Assembly: GCF_021991635.1 (NCBI RefSeq) | Contig: NZ_JAFFJA010000040.1 | Location: 1-53,480 of the forward strand | Direction of reading: 5' to 3' | DNA: 53,480 nucleotides | From: Tepidanaerobacter sp. GT38 | GTDB taxonomy: Bacteria > Bacillota > Thermosediminibacteria > Thermosediminibacterales > Tepidanaerobacteraceae | Shown: in pieces, positions 17,626 to 27,539 of the stretch | Numbering within the stretch: position 1 is the first letter of the stretch | Layout: every line of letters starts with the position of its first letter | Notes under the pieces: model-generated | What the model was told of the DNA's origin: nothing | The model's database searches: none | Seen by the model: only the letters and a program-made list of their open reading frames with translations | Program-made: the position numbers and the translations under genes

Positions 17626-18630
17626 TTACTTTTTTTGCATCTTTCTAACTTCTACACCAGAATAGTAATGTTTTATTATATCTATGTAATTGGCTCCAGT
17701 TTTTGCCATAGCATTGGCCCCATATTGGCTCATGCCGACTCCGTGACCAAAACCCTTACATGTAATTTTTATATTTTTGCCTGATCTTTCCCACTTAAAG
17801 TCTGTGGACTTTAGTTCAAAAAGCTGCCTAAACTCTGTACCTTTGATAACCTTGTTTCCCATCTGCATTGTCTTAATTCTGCCCCCAGCGCTAAATTCGA
17901 TTACCTTCCACTGCCTTTCCGGATTTTTACTGTCGATGACAATATCAGGCCACTTTTCTTTAAGGCGCGATACAACCAGGTCCACGGGGATTTCTTTAAC
18001 AGAAACAAAATGCGGTGAATTTTCCTCTCCGGGACTTTCTACGCTTCTAAGATAAGGAACCCGATTTTCCCAAACATCTTCAGAATTCTCAGTTTTACCA
18101 TTGCTAGTTGAAAAAAACAGTGGGTCAATTGGCTCGTTCTGATAAAGTATGATCATACCTGCTGTAGCGTTTACCGCTTGGTTTATCTTGCTGTAATAGT
18201 GATAATATGAAAAAATCCCCCACTTTTTCAACATTTCACTTTTGGTAATCCAAGCCTGACAGTGAGTAGGTTCATCGCATATATCTGCTCCTGGATGTAA
18301 GCTGCAGCCTTTGCCGGAAGCTGCCCTCCACCTTTTATAGGCATATGTCCTGGCTGCCACTGCCTGTGCTTTAATTGCTTCAATATTAAAGCTGGCAGGC
18401 ATTTCAGCAGCGACTACCCCTTTTACATATTCCTCTAAAAGTAGATGTTCTATTTTTCCGGTTGAATTTATGTAAAGGCTGATAGTTTCACTATCAGCAG
18501 CCTGCTTTATTCTTTCGGATTCACCAGGGCTTTGAGGCCGTATCGGTTTACAGCCCCTTACCACTCCCGCTGGCACAACAATGATGATAAGAATCATAAA
18601 AAAAATTATGTAGTATCCTGCCCCCTTCAT
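17626..18630 (-). CDS. spoIID: Stage II sporulation protein D (engulfment lytic transglycosylase)
   Basis: The product is 334 aa. One N-terminal membrane helix (about residues 5-25) precedes a SpoIID domain (about 55-330) with hallmarks EYVKGVVAAEMPASFNIEAIKAQAVAARTYA and the C-terminal GFGHGVGMSQYGANAMAKTG. It cleaves glycan strands during engulfment together with SpoIIM and SpoIIP. The start is ATG at 18630, four bases after GGAGGGG; the open frame begins 18 bases earlier, across that ribosome binding site. The murA terminator upstream implies its own promoter, expected to be sigma E dependent; I could not place it with confidence. Confidence 0.96.
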   Translation of the reverse strand: MKGAGYYIIFFMILIIIVVPAGVVRGCKPIRPQSPGESERIKQAADSETISLYINSTGKIEHLLLEEYVKGVVAAEMPASFNIEAIKAQAVAARTYAYKRWRAASGKGCSLHPGADICDEPTHCQAWITKSEMLKKWGIFSYYHYYSKINQAVNATAGMIILYQNEPIDPLFFSTSNGKTENSEDVWENRVPYLRSVESPGEENSPHFVSVKEIPVDLVVSRLKEKWPDIVIDSKNPERQWKVIEFSAGGRIKTMQMGNKVIKGTEFRQLFELKSTDFKWERSGKNIKITCKGFGHGVGMSQYGANAMAKTGANYIDIIKHYYSGVEVRKMQKK

Positions 18631-18695
18631 TAAACCCCTCCAAAACATAAACTGAATATTATATTTTTATTAGACACATGAGGGATATATGATTA

Positions 18696-18726
18696 TAAAA
18701 AAATACGGGTTCCTGTGAACCCGTAT
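18696..18726 (-). terminator. murA terminator
   Basis: A perfect 10-bp stem ATACGGGTTC / GAACCCGTAT (18703-18712 with 18717-18726) followed by a run of seven T on the minus strand. Confidence 0.93.
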
Positions 18727-18735
18727 ACCCGTATT

Positions 18736-19986
18736 TTAATCAACTTTTTTAATGCTTGCACCTAAATTTTGTAGCTTTTCTACGATATTTACATAACCCC
18801 TGTCAATGTGGTATGTGTTCATTACCTTGGTAGTGCCTTCTGCGGCAAGCCCCGCTAAAATCAGAGCTGCTCCAGCTCTTAGGTCGGTGGCTTTTACCGG
18901 TGCACCGGAAAGCTTTTCTACACCTTCTATGACAGCACTTCTTCCTTCAATCTTTATTTTGGCACCCATGCGCTTTAGTTCTTCTACATGCATAAAGCGA
19001 TTCTCAAAAACCGTTTCTATAACCATGCTCGTCCCGAGAGCAGTACTTAAATAGGCCATAATCTGAGCCTGCATGTCCGTTGGAAATCCGGGATATGGCA
19101 TGGTCTTCACATCTGACGCCATTGGCCTGCCATTGCCAATCACTCGAAGGCCTTCAGGCTCTTCGATAATGGTAGCGCCGCATTCCATGAGCTTGGCAAT
19201 TACCGGTTTTAGGTGTTCAGGCACTACATTTTCCAGTAGGATATTCCCTCCGGTTATGGCTCCAGCCACTAAAAAAGTGCCGGTTTCGATTCTATCAGGA
19301 ATAACTGTATATGAAATACCGGAAAGTTCCTTGACACCTTCTATTTTTATAATATCGGTGCCTGCCCCTCGGATTTTTGCTCCCATGCTGTTTAAAAAAT
19401 TGGCTATATCGATTATTTCAGGCTCTTTAGCTGCATTTTCAATGGTCGTCTGTCCTTCGGCCAAGGCAGCAGCCATCATTATATTTTCCGTTGCTCCTAC
19501 ACTCGGAAAATCCAAGTAGATAGTGGATCCCGTAAGCTTTTTGCATTTGGCTTCTACATATCCATGGCCTAATTCAATTTCAGCTCCTAATGCTGCAAAA
19601 CCTTTTAAATGTAAGTCTATAGGCCTTGAGCCGATAGCACAGCCACCCGGCATGGATATCCTTGCTCGTCCTTTTCTTGCAAGCAGCGGACCCATTACCA
19701 AAAAAGAAGCCCTCATTTTTCGAACTAAATCGTAGGGGGCCTCAAAAGAATTAATTTCGCTAGCAGTAATCTTTATAGAATCTCCTTCTCGTTGGGCTCT
19801 AGCTCCCAAAGATTTTAAAACCTCTATCATAACTTTGACATCTTCAAGTTCAGGCGCATCTTCGATAATGCATTGTGATTCAGTTAGCAGTGAGGCAGCG
19901 AGAACAGGCAGTACTGCATTTTTGGCACTGCTGATTTTGACAGTACCTACAAGCGGCCTGCCTCCTTCAATGACAATGCTTGACAA
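18736..19986 (-). CDS. murA: UDP-N-acetylglucosamine 1-carboxyvinyltransferase MurA
   Basis: The product is 416 aa. It adds enolpyruvate from PEP to UDP-GlcNAc, the first committed step of peptidoglycan synthesis. K22-N23 and the catalytic C116 in the loop [13 protein letters not shown] are in family positions; Cys at this site predicts fosfomycin sensitivity. The start is TTG at 19986, six bases after GGAGGGG. It follows the ywmB-like gene by 46 bases and is probably in its operon, as in B. subtilis (ywmB-murAA). Confidence 0.96.
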   Translation of the reverse strand: MSSIVIEGGRPLVGTVKISSAKNAVLPVLAASLLTESQCIIEDAPELEDVKVMIEVLKSLGARAQREGDSIKITASEINSFEAPYDLVRKMRASFLVMGPLLARKGRARISMPGGCAIGSRPIDLHLKGFAALGAEIELGHGYVEAKCKKLTGSTIYLDFPSVGATENIMMAAALAEGQTTIENAAKEPEIIDIANFLNSMGAKIRGAGTDIIKIEGVKELSGISYTVIPDRIETGTFLVAGAITGGNILLENVVPEHLKPVIAKLMECGATIIEEPEGLRVIGNGRPMASDVKTMPYPGFPTDMQAQIMAYLSTALGTSMVIETVFENRFMHVEELKRMGAKIKIEGRSAVIEGVEKLSGAPVKATDLRAGAALILAGLAAEGTTKVMNTYHIDRGYVNIVEKLQNLGASIKKVD

Positions 19987-20032
19987 CGATTTCCCCTCCG
20001 ATAGTCTATAATACTACTTTCAGTAAAATCTT

Positions 20033-20779
20033 TTAATATTCTAATGAAATAACTGGTGATCCTATCCATATATATGTCTTATCGTCTTCTAAGTTATATC
20101 TCATTGCGATGTGTACATTATAAGTTTTGTCTAATATCTGTATACCATTTGTTAGTAATGGACTGTATCCCATGAAACTAAAAGTATACTCGTCTTCCAT
20201 TTTTGCTGTATCTGACATTTCAAGAAATCCCTTAATATTCTCAAGAACTTGTTTATGCTTGGCCTCATCTAGTTTACCATTAAATGACCCAGTAAGACAA
20301 GAGGCAATTTCTGACTTACCGTTTAATAAAACTACAGCTTCTTGAACTTTTTGCCCGTAGTCAACAAATTTATCCAGTTTCTTGCCGCTGACACTTATTA
20401 CCAGGTATGTTTGGGGCTCCTTTTCATATTCTTCCGGCAAATGCACCGATTGTAGAATAATCTGTAAAAATGTATCAGAATCTAGTTTTGCCCTAGTATT
20501 TAATATTCGATATATTTTGCTGTTTTCCTGCGTTTCATCAAATATTTTCCCTTTTGCGTCAAAAATATGCAAAATTTTATCGCGGTACTGTTCCATCTGG
20601 GGAAAATCAAGGAACTCTCTGTTTATCACAGACCAATCCACTATGTCCATCATTTCTGCATTTGCTCCTGCCACTTCAAATGCTTCCAGTAAAAATTGTT
20701 CATTTTCCGTGCCAAAAGCCACACTCGGAGTCATCAACATAATTAAAATAATGGCGACAACGATTTTTATAAGCTTCAT
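20033..20779 (-). CDS. YwmB-like (DUF1779) secreted protein
   Basis: The product is 248 aa from the ATG at 20779, seven bases after GGGAGG; the open frame starts 27 bases earlier without a ribosome binding site. An N-terminal signal peptide (about residues 1-24) ends near AFG. The remaining sequence has no enzymatic motif, but the C-terminal stretch (NVHIAMRYNLEDDKTYIWIGSPVISLEY) looks like the conserved end of the YwmB/DUF1779 family. Position supports this: in B. subtilis ywmB lies between the ATP synthase operon and murAA, and here the gene lies between the ATPase operon and murA. Function is unknown. Confidence 0.75.
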   Translation of the reverse strand: MKLIKIVVAIILIMLMTPSVAFGTENEQFLLEAFEVAGANAEMMDIVDWSVINREFLDFPQMEQYRDKILHIFDAKGKIFDETQENSKIYRILNTRAKLDSDTFLQIILQSVHLPEEYEKEPQTYLVISVSGKKLDKFVDYGQKVQEAVVLLNGKSEIASCLTGSFNGKLDEAKHKQVLENIKGFLEMSDTAKMEDEYTFSFMGYSPLLTNGIQILDKTYNVHIAMRYNLEDDKTYIWIGSPVISLEY

Positions 20780-21245
20780 AAAATAGCCTCCCAAATTTAT
20801 AAACATAATTTAAATTATGCCTTTCATTTAAAATTATTACCCCTTTGTTTAATATTATGCTGACTTTTCTCATTGAAATATATATTAATTGGACTAAAAT
20901 CCTACTTAAACAACCTAATAGATGCTCTTAATTATTTCTTTAAAAATTCGAGTGTGTTCCATATATTTCCTTCAATGAATCCTGCCTGTTTTTGTCTATT
21001 AGAAAAATATATTTTTTGCATTTGATGACTTATTTTCGTGAAAAAGCTGTTTTAATAACATTTTTTTCGGTATTACAAGTTAGTAATACTACAACTTAAA
21101 ATGCCCCTCACCGCTGTTTTAGCAGTGAGGGGCTTTGTGGGGCCTTAGATTTAGGCTGCAGAAATATTATCTTAATTTGAAGGCGCTTCAAAAATACCAA
21201 GTAAACGTTGATTATTCTTGTAACCAAGCACATTGATGTTTCACA
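20780..21245. other. Gene-free, AT-rich stretch between ATPase operon and ywmB-like gene
   Basis: About 470 bases with no supported gene. It contains a strong hairpin at 21103-21133 (listed separately), a 7-bp inverted repeat at 21070-21089 and a 6-bp one (TTGAAG / CTTCAA) near 21178-21192. The promoter of ywmB-murA must lie here, but no clear pair of boxes was found. Confidence 0.5.
21093..21133 (-). terminator. Strong isolated hairpin, possible backup terminator
   Basis: A 9-bp GC-rich stem GCCCCTCAC / GTGAGGGGC (21103-21111 with 21125-21133), extended inward by three more pairs after a mismatch. On the minus strand it is followed by ATTTTAAG, on the plus strand by TTTG. It lies 110 bases past the ATPase operon terminator. 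It may stop read-through, or end a small RNA. Confidence 0.5.
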
Positions 21246-21291
21246 ATAAAAAAGGTGAATCTGCAGGGATTTTTCCCTTTTGATTCACCTT
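21246..21291 (-). terminator. V/A-ATPase operon terminator
   Basis: A perfect 10-bp stem AAGGTGAATC / GATTCACCTT (21252-21261 with 21282-21291) followed on the minus strand by TTTTTTATT, 14 bases after the last ATPase gene. Confidence 0.92.
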
Positions 21292-21304
21292 AACAATTCA
21301 ATAA

Positions 21305-21931
21305 TTAACCTTCCATTACCATTTGTTTGATTTTCATAAGTCGCGTTATGTTGCTGCGTTCATTTTCATCCAGTTTCATAGTTATGAATTTGATGGTTTC
21401 TTCCATAGAAGGAATCATAACATACTCTAAAGCATTAACCCTACGGCGGGTCTTCTCGATTTCATCAGCCATAAGCTGACAGGCTTTTTCGATTTCGGCT
21501 AGTTTCAACATCTTATCTAACATTCCTGACAGTATAGTTATAGCGCTGTCAAGCTCTGCCGACGTCGTGGCAAGGCCATATGAATATATGTTGCTGCCTT
21601 CTTCTTTATTGATTTTAATCTTAGGCACGTTTACGCTCATTATATTTTGTTTGCCTATATCAATGCTTATGCGGGCAGATGGAATCATCAGGCTTTCTTC
21701 CAGCACTTCCTGGGGCATTTGACTGCGTGCCATTGTAAAGTTGCGAAAAGCCATTTCTAAATCCTTCTCGATTTCTTCCCGCAGTCTTTTGTTTTCTTTG
21801 ACCATTTCGATAAATGTTTTTATCAACTCATCCTGCTTATCTTTTAGCAGCTTATGGCCACGCCGGGCTGTAACTATCTGCCTCTTTAATCTGGTTAACT
21901 CCATCCGGGTTGGATTTACCCGAGTTTGCAT
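21305..21931 (-). CDS. ntpD: V/A-type ATPase subunit D (central stalk)
   Basis: The product is 208 aa. It is almost wholly helical: an N-terminal helix (RVNPTRMELTRLKRQIVTARRGHKLLKDKQDELI) and a C-terminal helix (EIEKTRRRVNALEYVMIPSMEETIKFI) form the rotating shaft that fits inside the A3B3 head. The RRRVNALE motif is the family signature. Start ATG at 21931, two bases after the ntpB stop. It is the last gene of the operon, followed by a strong terminator. Confidence 0.95.
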   Translation of the reverse strand: MQTRVNPTRMELTRLKRQIVTARRGHKLLKDKQDELIKTFIEMVKENKRLREEIEKDLEMAFRNFTMARSQMPQEVLEESLMIPSARISIDIGKQNIMSVNVPKIKINKEEGSNIYSYGLATTSAELDSAITILSGMLDKMLKLAEIEKACQLMADEIEKTRRRVNALEYVMIPSMEETIKFITMKLDENERSNITRLMKIKQMVMEG

Positions 21932-21933
21932 CT

Positions 21934-23316
21934 TTACTCTTCTCCTTTTTTAGGCAGGTATTTTTCAATATACTCGTCTCTAATTCGCTTAAGTTCTGCC
22001 TTAGGTAAAATTGTCAAAAGTTCCCACCCCAAGTTCAGGGTTTCTTCTATGCTTCGATCTTCATTTTCGCCTTGGGAGACATACCGCTTTTCAAATTCAT
22101 CGGCAAATTGTGCAAAGAGTTTGTCTGTGTCGCTCAGTGCAGCTTCGCCAAGGATAACTGCCAGCTCTTTGGCCTGCTTACCTCTGGCATATGCAGCAAA
22201 CAACTGGTTCATCGTATCGGCATGATCTTCCCTGGTCTTCCCTTTGCCTATACCTTTGTCCTTTAACCTTGACAGAGAAGGCAATACATCGATAGGTGGC
22301 ATTACGCCTTTTCTGTAAAGCTCTCGGCTCAAGATTATCTGACCTTCGGTAATATAGCCAGTCAGGTCTGGAATTGGGTGGGTCTTATCATCTTCAGGCA
22401 TTGTCAAAATCGGTATCTGTGTAATGGAGCCTTTTTTGCCTCTGAGACGACCTGCCCTTTCGTAAATTGTAGAAAGGTCGGTATACAGATATCCCGGGTA
22501 GCCTCGGCGGCCAGGCACTTCTTTTCTAGCAGCTGATACTTCTCGAAGTGCTTCACAGTAGTTGGTCATATCAGTTAAAATAACCAGAACGTGCATGTCC
22601 TTTTCAAAGGCTAAGAATTCAGCACAGGTAAGTGCCATTCTAGGCGTAGATATACGCTCAATAGCCGGGTCGTCAGCTAAATTTATGAAAAGCACAGACC
22701 GATCAATAGCCCCGGTCCGTCTAAAATCTGAGATAAAGTAATCGGCTTCTTCAAAGGTAATACCCATTGCCGCAAATACTACAGCAAATTTGCTGTCAGT
22801 TCCAAGCACCTTAGCCTGCCTTGCAATTTGAGTCGCAAGCTGTGCATGGGGCAAACCTGATCCTGAAAATATGGGAAGCTTTTGACCACGAACCAGTGTA
22901 TTTAATCCGTCAATAGCGGAGATTCCAGTCTGGATAAACTCAGACGGATAGTCTCGAGCTGTTGGGTTTATGGGGCTTCCATCAATATCGAGGCGTTTTT
23001 CGGGAATTATCTTGGGCCCGTTGTCTTTAGGCCTTCCGGAACCGTCAAAGACTCTTCCCAACATATCAATAGAAACTCCCAGCTGAATGCTCCTGCCCAA
23101 AAATCTTATTTTACAGTCATTTATGTTAAGACCGGTGGAGCCTTCAAAGAGCTGAACCAATGCTTTATCTCCGTCGACTTCCAGCACCTGGCCTCTGCGT
23201 ATCTCACCGGATGCTGTCTCAATTTCTACCAGTTCATTGTATTTTACACCTTCGACGTTTTCAACCATCATCAATGGACCGGTAATTTCTCGGGCAGTTT
23301 TGTATTCCTTAATCAT
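21934..23316 (-). CDS. ntpB: V/A-type ATPase subunit B
   Basis: The product is 460 aa. It is the non-catalytic nucleotide-site partner of subunit A in the A3B3 head. It has the RecA-like fold but no canonical Walker A; the corresponding loop reads [17 protein letters not shown]. The segment [23 protein letters not shown] is diagnostic of B subunits. Start ATG at 23316 overlaps the end of ntpA and follows a GGGGGG run. Confidence 0.96.
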   Translation of the reverse strand: MIKEYKTAREITGPLMMVENVEGVKYNELVEIETASGEIRRGQVLEVDGDKALVQLFEGSTGLNINDCKIRFLGRSIQLGVSIDMLGRVFDGSGRPKDNGPKIIPEKRLDIDGSPINPTARDYPSEFIQTGISAIDGLNTLVRGQKLPIFSGSGLPHAQLATQIARQAKVLGTDSKFAVVFAAMGITFEEADYFISDFRRTGAIDRSVLFINLADDPAIERISTPRMALTCAEFLAFEKDMHVLVILTDMTNYCEALREVSAARKEVPGRRGYPGYLYTDLSTIYERAGRLRGKKGSITQIPILTMPEDDKTHPIPDLTGYITEGQIILSRELYRKGVMPPIDVLPSLSRLKDKGIGKGKTREDHADTMNQLFAAYARGKQAKELAVILGEAALSDTDKLFAQFADEFEKRYVSQGENEDRSIEETLNLGWELLTILPKAELKRIRDEYIEKYLPKKGEE

Positions 23317-25081
23317 TCAGATTCCCCCCTTCCATCAGCTTTTCAACCTGCTGCTTAAGCTCTTGTTCGATTTCATCGAAAACTTTTATATCCTTTTCGT
23401 CTAAATACTTTGCCCTAGCTATGCGCTCTCTAACCGGTAAATTTTCGATTTCAGAGAACACTACGCCTTTATCTATGGCCTTCTGAGCTTCTTCATAGAA
23501 CATTAGGATAAGCTTTAGCATCCGATATTGTTTGTTCAAAGAAGTATACGTGTCAACTTCATGGAAGGCGTTTTGATGCAGAAAGTCTTCTCGGATTGAC
23601 CGAGCTACTTCCAGTATAAGCCTGTCTTTTATTGAAAGGGCATCAATACCTACCAGTCGCACAATTTCCTGTAAGTTGGACTCTTCCTGCAGGAGGCGCA
23701 TTGCTTCGCTACGCAAGTTTTTCCAGTCTGGTGAAATGTTTTGGTTCATAAAATCTTCAACTTTATCGGAATACAGCGAATAACTGGTCAGCCAGTTGAT
23801 AGCAGGAAAATGCCTTGCATATGCCAGTGAAGCGTCCAGTGCCCAGAATACTTTTACTACCCTAAGGGTTGCCTGAGTTACAGGTTCTGAAAGGTCACCG
23901 CCGGGCGGTGAAACAGCACCGACTACAGTTACAGCACCTTCTCTTTGTTCACTGCCTAGGGTAATAACTCTACCTGCCCTTTCGTAAAACTCTGCAAGCC
24001 TTCGGGAAAGATATGCAGGATATCCTTCATCACCGGGCATTTCCTCAAGACGACCAGACATTTCTCTAAGGGCCTCTGCCCAGCGCGATGTGGAGTCAGC
24101 CATCAGCGCTACGCTGTAACCCATATCTCTGAAGTACTCAGCAATGGTTATACCTGTGTATATGGAAGCTTCACGGGCTGCAACCGGCATATTTGATGTG
24201 TTAGCTATGAGGACTGTTCTCTTCATCAGTGGCTCCCCGGTTTTAGGGTCAGTAAGCTCGGGGAATTCCAAAAGAACGTCGGTCATCTCGTTGCCGCGCT
24301 CGCCGCATCCGATGTAAACTACAATTTCTGCATCTGCCCATTTTGCCAGCTGATGCTGTACTACTGTTTTGCCACTGCCGAAAGGTCCGGGAATACATGC
24401 CGTTCCACCTTTTGTTACAGGGAAAAATGTGTCGATGACCCTTTGACCTGTTGCCATGGGCTCTTGAGGCGGAAGTTTTTCACCATATGGCCGTGGCTTT
24501 CTTACAGGCCATTTTTGCATCATCGAAACATCTACAATGTTGCCGCTGTCGGTTTTTACCCTTGCAACAGTATCTGTTACGGTAAAGCTTCCTTCGTAAA
24601 TTTCTACTATTTCGCCTGATATCCCCGGCGGCACCATAATTCGGTGCTCCACTATCACCGTTTCCTGTACCGTGCCAAGGATATCACCACCTGTAACCCT
24701 CTGGCCTTTTTTTGCAGTGGGGACAAAATCCCACTTTTTCTCCCGATTAAGGGCGGGTATGTCAATACCTCTTGTGATAAAACTTCCTGCCATGGTTTCA
24801 ATTACATTGAGGGGGCGTTGGATTCCATCGAATATCCCCTCCAGCATTCCCGGTCCTAGTTCAACGCTAAGGGGAACACCTGTTGAGACCACCGGATCCC
24901 CGGGACCTATTCCTGATGTTTCCTCGTAAACCTGTATAGAGAGTTTTTCGCCGTGAACTTCTATAACCTCACCGATAAGGCCCTGTTGGCCCACCTTGAC
25001 TACGTCAAACATTTTAGCTTGGGGCAGTCCCGTTGCCACAACGAGGGGACCGGAAACCTTAACAACTACACCATTTGTCAT
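23309..25081 (-). CDS. ntpA: V/A-type ATPase catalytic subunit A
   Basis: The product is 590 aa, the typical length with the A-specific insert (about residues 110-200). The Walker A loop GPFGSGKT spans residues 232-239 (K238, the same number as in E. hirae NtpA). The segment [40 protein letters not shown] is diagnostic. It hydrolyses or makes ATP, coupled to rotation of D/F and the K ring. Its ATG overlaps the stop of the F-subunit gene by ATGA. Confidence 0.97.
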   Translation of the reverse strand: MTNGVVVKVSGPLVVATGLPQAKMFDVVKVGQQGLIGEVIEVHGEKLSIQVYEETSGIGPGDPVVSTGVPLSVELGPGMLEGIFDGIQRPLNVIETMAGSFITRGIDIPALNREKKWDFVPTAKKGQRVTGGDILGTVQETVIVEHRIMVPPGISGEIVEIYEGSFTVTDTVARVKTDSGNIVDVSMMQKWPVRKPRPYGEKLPPQEPMATGQRVIDTFFPVTKGGTACIPGPFGSGKTVVQHQLAKWADAEIVVYIGCGERGNEMTDVLLEFPELTDPKTGEPLMKRTVLIANTSNMPVAAREASIYTGITIAEYFRDMGYSVALMADSTSRWAEALREMSGRLEEMPGDEGYPAYLSRRLAEFYERAGRVITLGSEQREGAVTVVGAVSPPGGDLSEPVTQATLRVVKVFWALDASLAYARHFPAINWLTSYSLYSDKVEDFMNQNISPDWKNLRSEAMRLLQEESNLQEIVRLVGIDALSIKDRLILEVARSIREDFLHQNAFHEVDTYTSLNKQYRMLKLILMFYEEAQKAIDKGVVFSEIENLPVRERIARAKYLDEKDIKVFDEIEQELKQQVEKLMEGGNLND

Positions 25082-25413
25082 TCCTCTCCCTCTCTTCCAA
25101 ATAAGATATCCACTCCAATGGCTTTTTCCACGGATTTTTTCACTTCTCCTATTCCAATTCCAAGGGTGCCCCGGTTACTCGGGATTAAGGTAATAGCCGG
25201 AATCATCTGATTCCTGTACTGGGCTATCTTTTCCGGGATTTCCTTGGCAACCTGCTCCGTAACAAAAATGACCGCATAATTTTCCTTAGCAAGCTTCGTG
25301 ATTGTAAAATTAGCTTCCTTTTCATTTAAGACGGGAAAGATGTCGACTCCTAAAGACTTAAATGCCAATACCGTATCCTTATCTCCTACAACAGCAATTT
25401 TATACATAGACAT
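25078..25413 (-). CDS. ntpG: V/A-type ATPase subunit F (NtpG)
   Basis: The product is 111 aa. It has the CheY-like fold start ([25 protein letters not shown]) and the later segment [11 protein letters not shown] typical of the F subunit, which binds D in the central stalk. It overlaps the end of the C-subunit gene by 14 bases and the A-subunit gene by 4. A second ATG two codons later is also possible. Confidence 0.94.
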   Translation of the reverse strand: MSMYKIAVVGDKDTVLAFKSLGVDIFPVLNEKEANFTITKLAKENYAVIFVTEQVAKEIPEKIAQYRNQMIPAITLIPSNRGTLGIGIGEVKKSVEKAIGVDILFGREGEE

Positions 25414-26401
25414 TTCTCAATCGCTCCCTTATCATATCAGAAGGTATGCCGTTAATCTTTCCCACCATTATAATCCTAAGAAGTTTCATCTCGTTTTCCC
25501 TGGCAGCCAAATAGCCTATAACTGTTTCAGACCCAAAGGGCTTGTAAAGGCCTCGTCTTGCCAATGAAATCATGTAATTGTCCATCAGTTTTTCAAAAAC
25601 TGATGGGCTGCCTGTCTGATCCCAATGGGTAATACCTTCAGATACAACCTGTTGGTAAGGAGTAGCATCGAGAGCCTCAATAAGGCTTTGACTGCTTTCC
25701 AAAAATTTCTCTCTAAAAAATACTTTCGGCAAGCTTCCACCACCGACTAAAGCATTGTCAAGTGTTCGAATATCCCCGTCCATTTTTTTTAGTCTCATCA
25801 TTGTTCTGATATTTGTTAAATCTGCTAGCGCAGTTAAATACTCTTTCAAAAAGGCATCTCTTAAATTATCAGCTATTTTGCCCATTTCATCAAAAAGGGC
25901 TTGATCCAAAACGAAATCAATTTGTTGAGGGTCTTTTGTCAATTCATAGGCTTCCATTGCTCTATGATAGGCTACCTTTAGGCTGTCAGGTATACTGGCA
26001 CTAGTTTCCCCTTCAGCATATTTTTTTATTTCTTCAGGGGGAACTTCGCCTAAATGAGAAAGATACATATTATCATTGCCTAAAATCATCGCCTTAATAA
26101 TTACTTTCAAATTGTGAAAATCATTTTTTAGTGTAAAGAACGTTATAATCTCATGGTCTTTAAAAGATTCCTTTAAGGTTTTGATTGTGCGAAGCATGCT
26201 TTTGCCCAGGGCATTTTCAAATTCATATATATTTTCCATTTCTGCTATATCGCTGCCGTATTCGGAATCACTTAATATTTTAAGTGCTTCATCCGTTCCC
26301 GGGGCATCAAGTATGCGTTCGATATCATTTTTGCCGAGGAGTTTGCTTTCCAGATATTTTATACGCGCTGAAACATATAGAAAATCTGTGTCTTTTGCCA
26401 T
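25400..26401 (-). CDS. ntpC: V/A-type ATPase subunit C
   Basis: The product is 333 aa, helical. It links the central stalk D/F to the membrane K ring. The opening (DFLYVSARIKYLESKLL) and the C-terminal GYLAARENEMKLLRIIMVGKINGIPSDMIRERLR are family signatures. Start ATG at 26401, after GAGGAGTGATTAA; the ribosome binding site overlaps the stop of the E gene. Confidence 0.94.
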   Translation of the reverse strand: MAKDTDFLYVSARIKYLESKLLGKNDIERILDAPGTDEALKILSDSEYGSDIAEMENIYEFENALGKSMLRTIKTLKESFKDHEIITFFTLKNDFHNLKVIIKAMILGNDNMYLSHLGEVPPEEIKKYAEGETSASIPDSLKVAYHRAMEAYELTKDPQQIDFVLDQALFDEMGKIADNLRDAFLKEYLTALADLTNIRTMMRLKKMDGDIRTLDNALVGGGSLPKVFFREKFLESSQSLIEALDATPYQQVVSEGITHWDQTGSPSVFEKLMDNYMISLARRGLYKPFGSETVIGYLAARENEMKLLRIIMVGKINGIPSDMIRERLRNVYV

Positions 26402-26405
26402 TTAA

Positions 26406-27008
26406 TCACTCCTCGAAAAGTATTTTGGCAATTTCTGTTTCCAGTTCTTCCCTTCCCATATTTATAAGGGAATCAAAAGTACTGTTTATCTCCAAGTCTT
26501 GGGATTTTAGTATAAAGCCACCTATCATCTGCCCGTAAGTTTCAGAAAGTTTGAGACCTGCTTGTTTGCCCATGCCTTGTAAAGTGCTGTTGATTTTTTC
26601 AATAAAATCTGGTGTTATTCTGTTTTTATCATGTTCCGAGATGATTACTTCTTCATTGCCGACAAGAGCACTGTTTATGAGCATGTTTGCAATCAACTTC
26701 TGATATTCCTCATCGGGCATCTTTTTAAGTGCAATTTTTGCTTTTTCAAAAACTTCATCTATAATTTGCTGTTTGGCTTGTAATAGTACCTTCCTGTTTT
26801 CAAGCTGAGCCATAGAAAGGATTCTGCGCTTCTTTTCTTCTGCAGATTTTGCCGCTTTATCCAAAATGCCATCTAGTATCTCTTTCGCCTTATGCTCATA
26901 TTGTTTCTTTATATTCTGAGCTTCAGCCTTGGCCTCTTCAATAATCTTTTGTTTTTGTTCCTGGGCTTCACTCAAAATCCTTTCTTTAATTTTCGCTATG
27001 CCCTCCAT
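26406..27008 (-). CDS. ntpE: V/A-type ATPase subunit E (peripheral stalk)
   Basis: The product is 200 aa. The N-terminal half (to about residue 105) is a long charged helix that pairs with the G/H subunit, and the globular C-terminal half binds the top of the B subunit. The motif EEVIISEHDKNRI near 115-130 is typical. It connects the head to subunit I as a stator. Start ATG at 27008, 14 bases downstream of the K gene. Confidence 0.93.
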   Translation of the reverse strand: MEGIAKIKERILSEAQEQKQKIIEEAKAEAQNIKKQYEHKAKEILDGILDKAAKSAEEKKRRILSMAQLENRKVLLQAKQQIIDEVFEKAKIALKKMPDEEYQKLIANMLINSALVGNEEVIISEHDKNRITPDFIEKINSTLQGMGKQAGLKLSETYGQMIGGFILKSQDLEINSTFDSLINMGREELETEIAKILFEE

Positions 27009-27022
27009 GGTATAACACTCCC

Positions 27023-27502
<480 letters not shown>

Positions 27503-27539
27503 TTATACTCCTCCTCCAAAGTTTTATACTTTTTATTAT

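Noticed and set aside
21070-21089. GTATTAC/GTAATAC hairpin
   Set aside because: On the minus strand it is followed by a run of A, not T, so it is not a terminator for these genes.
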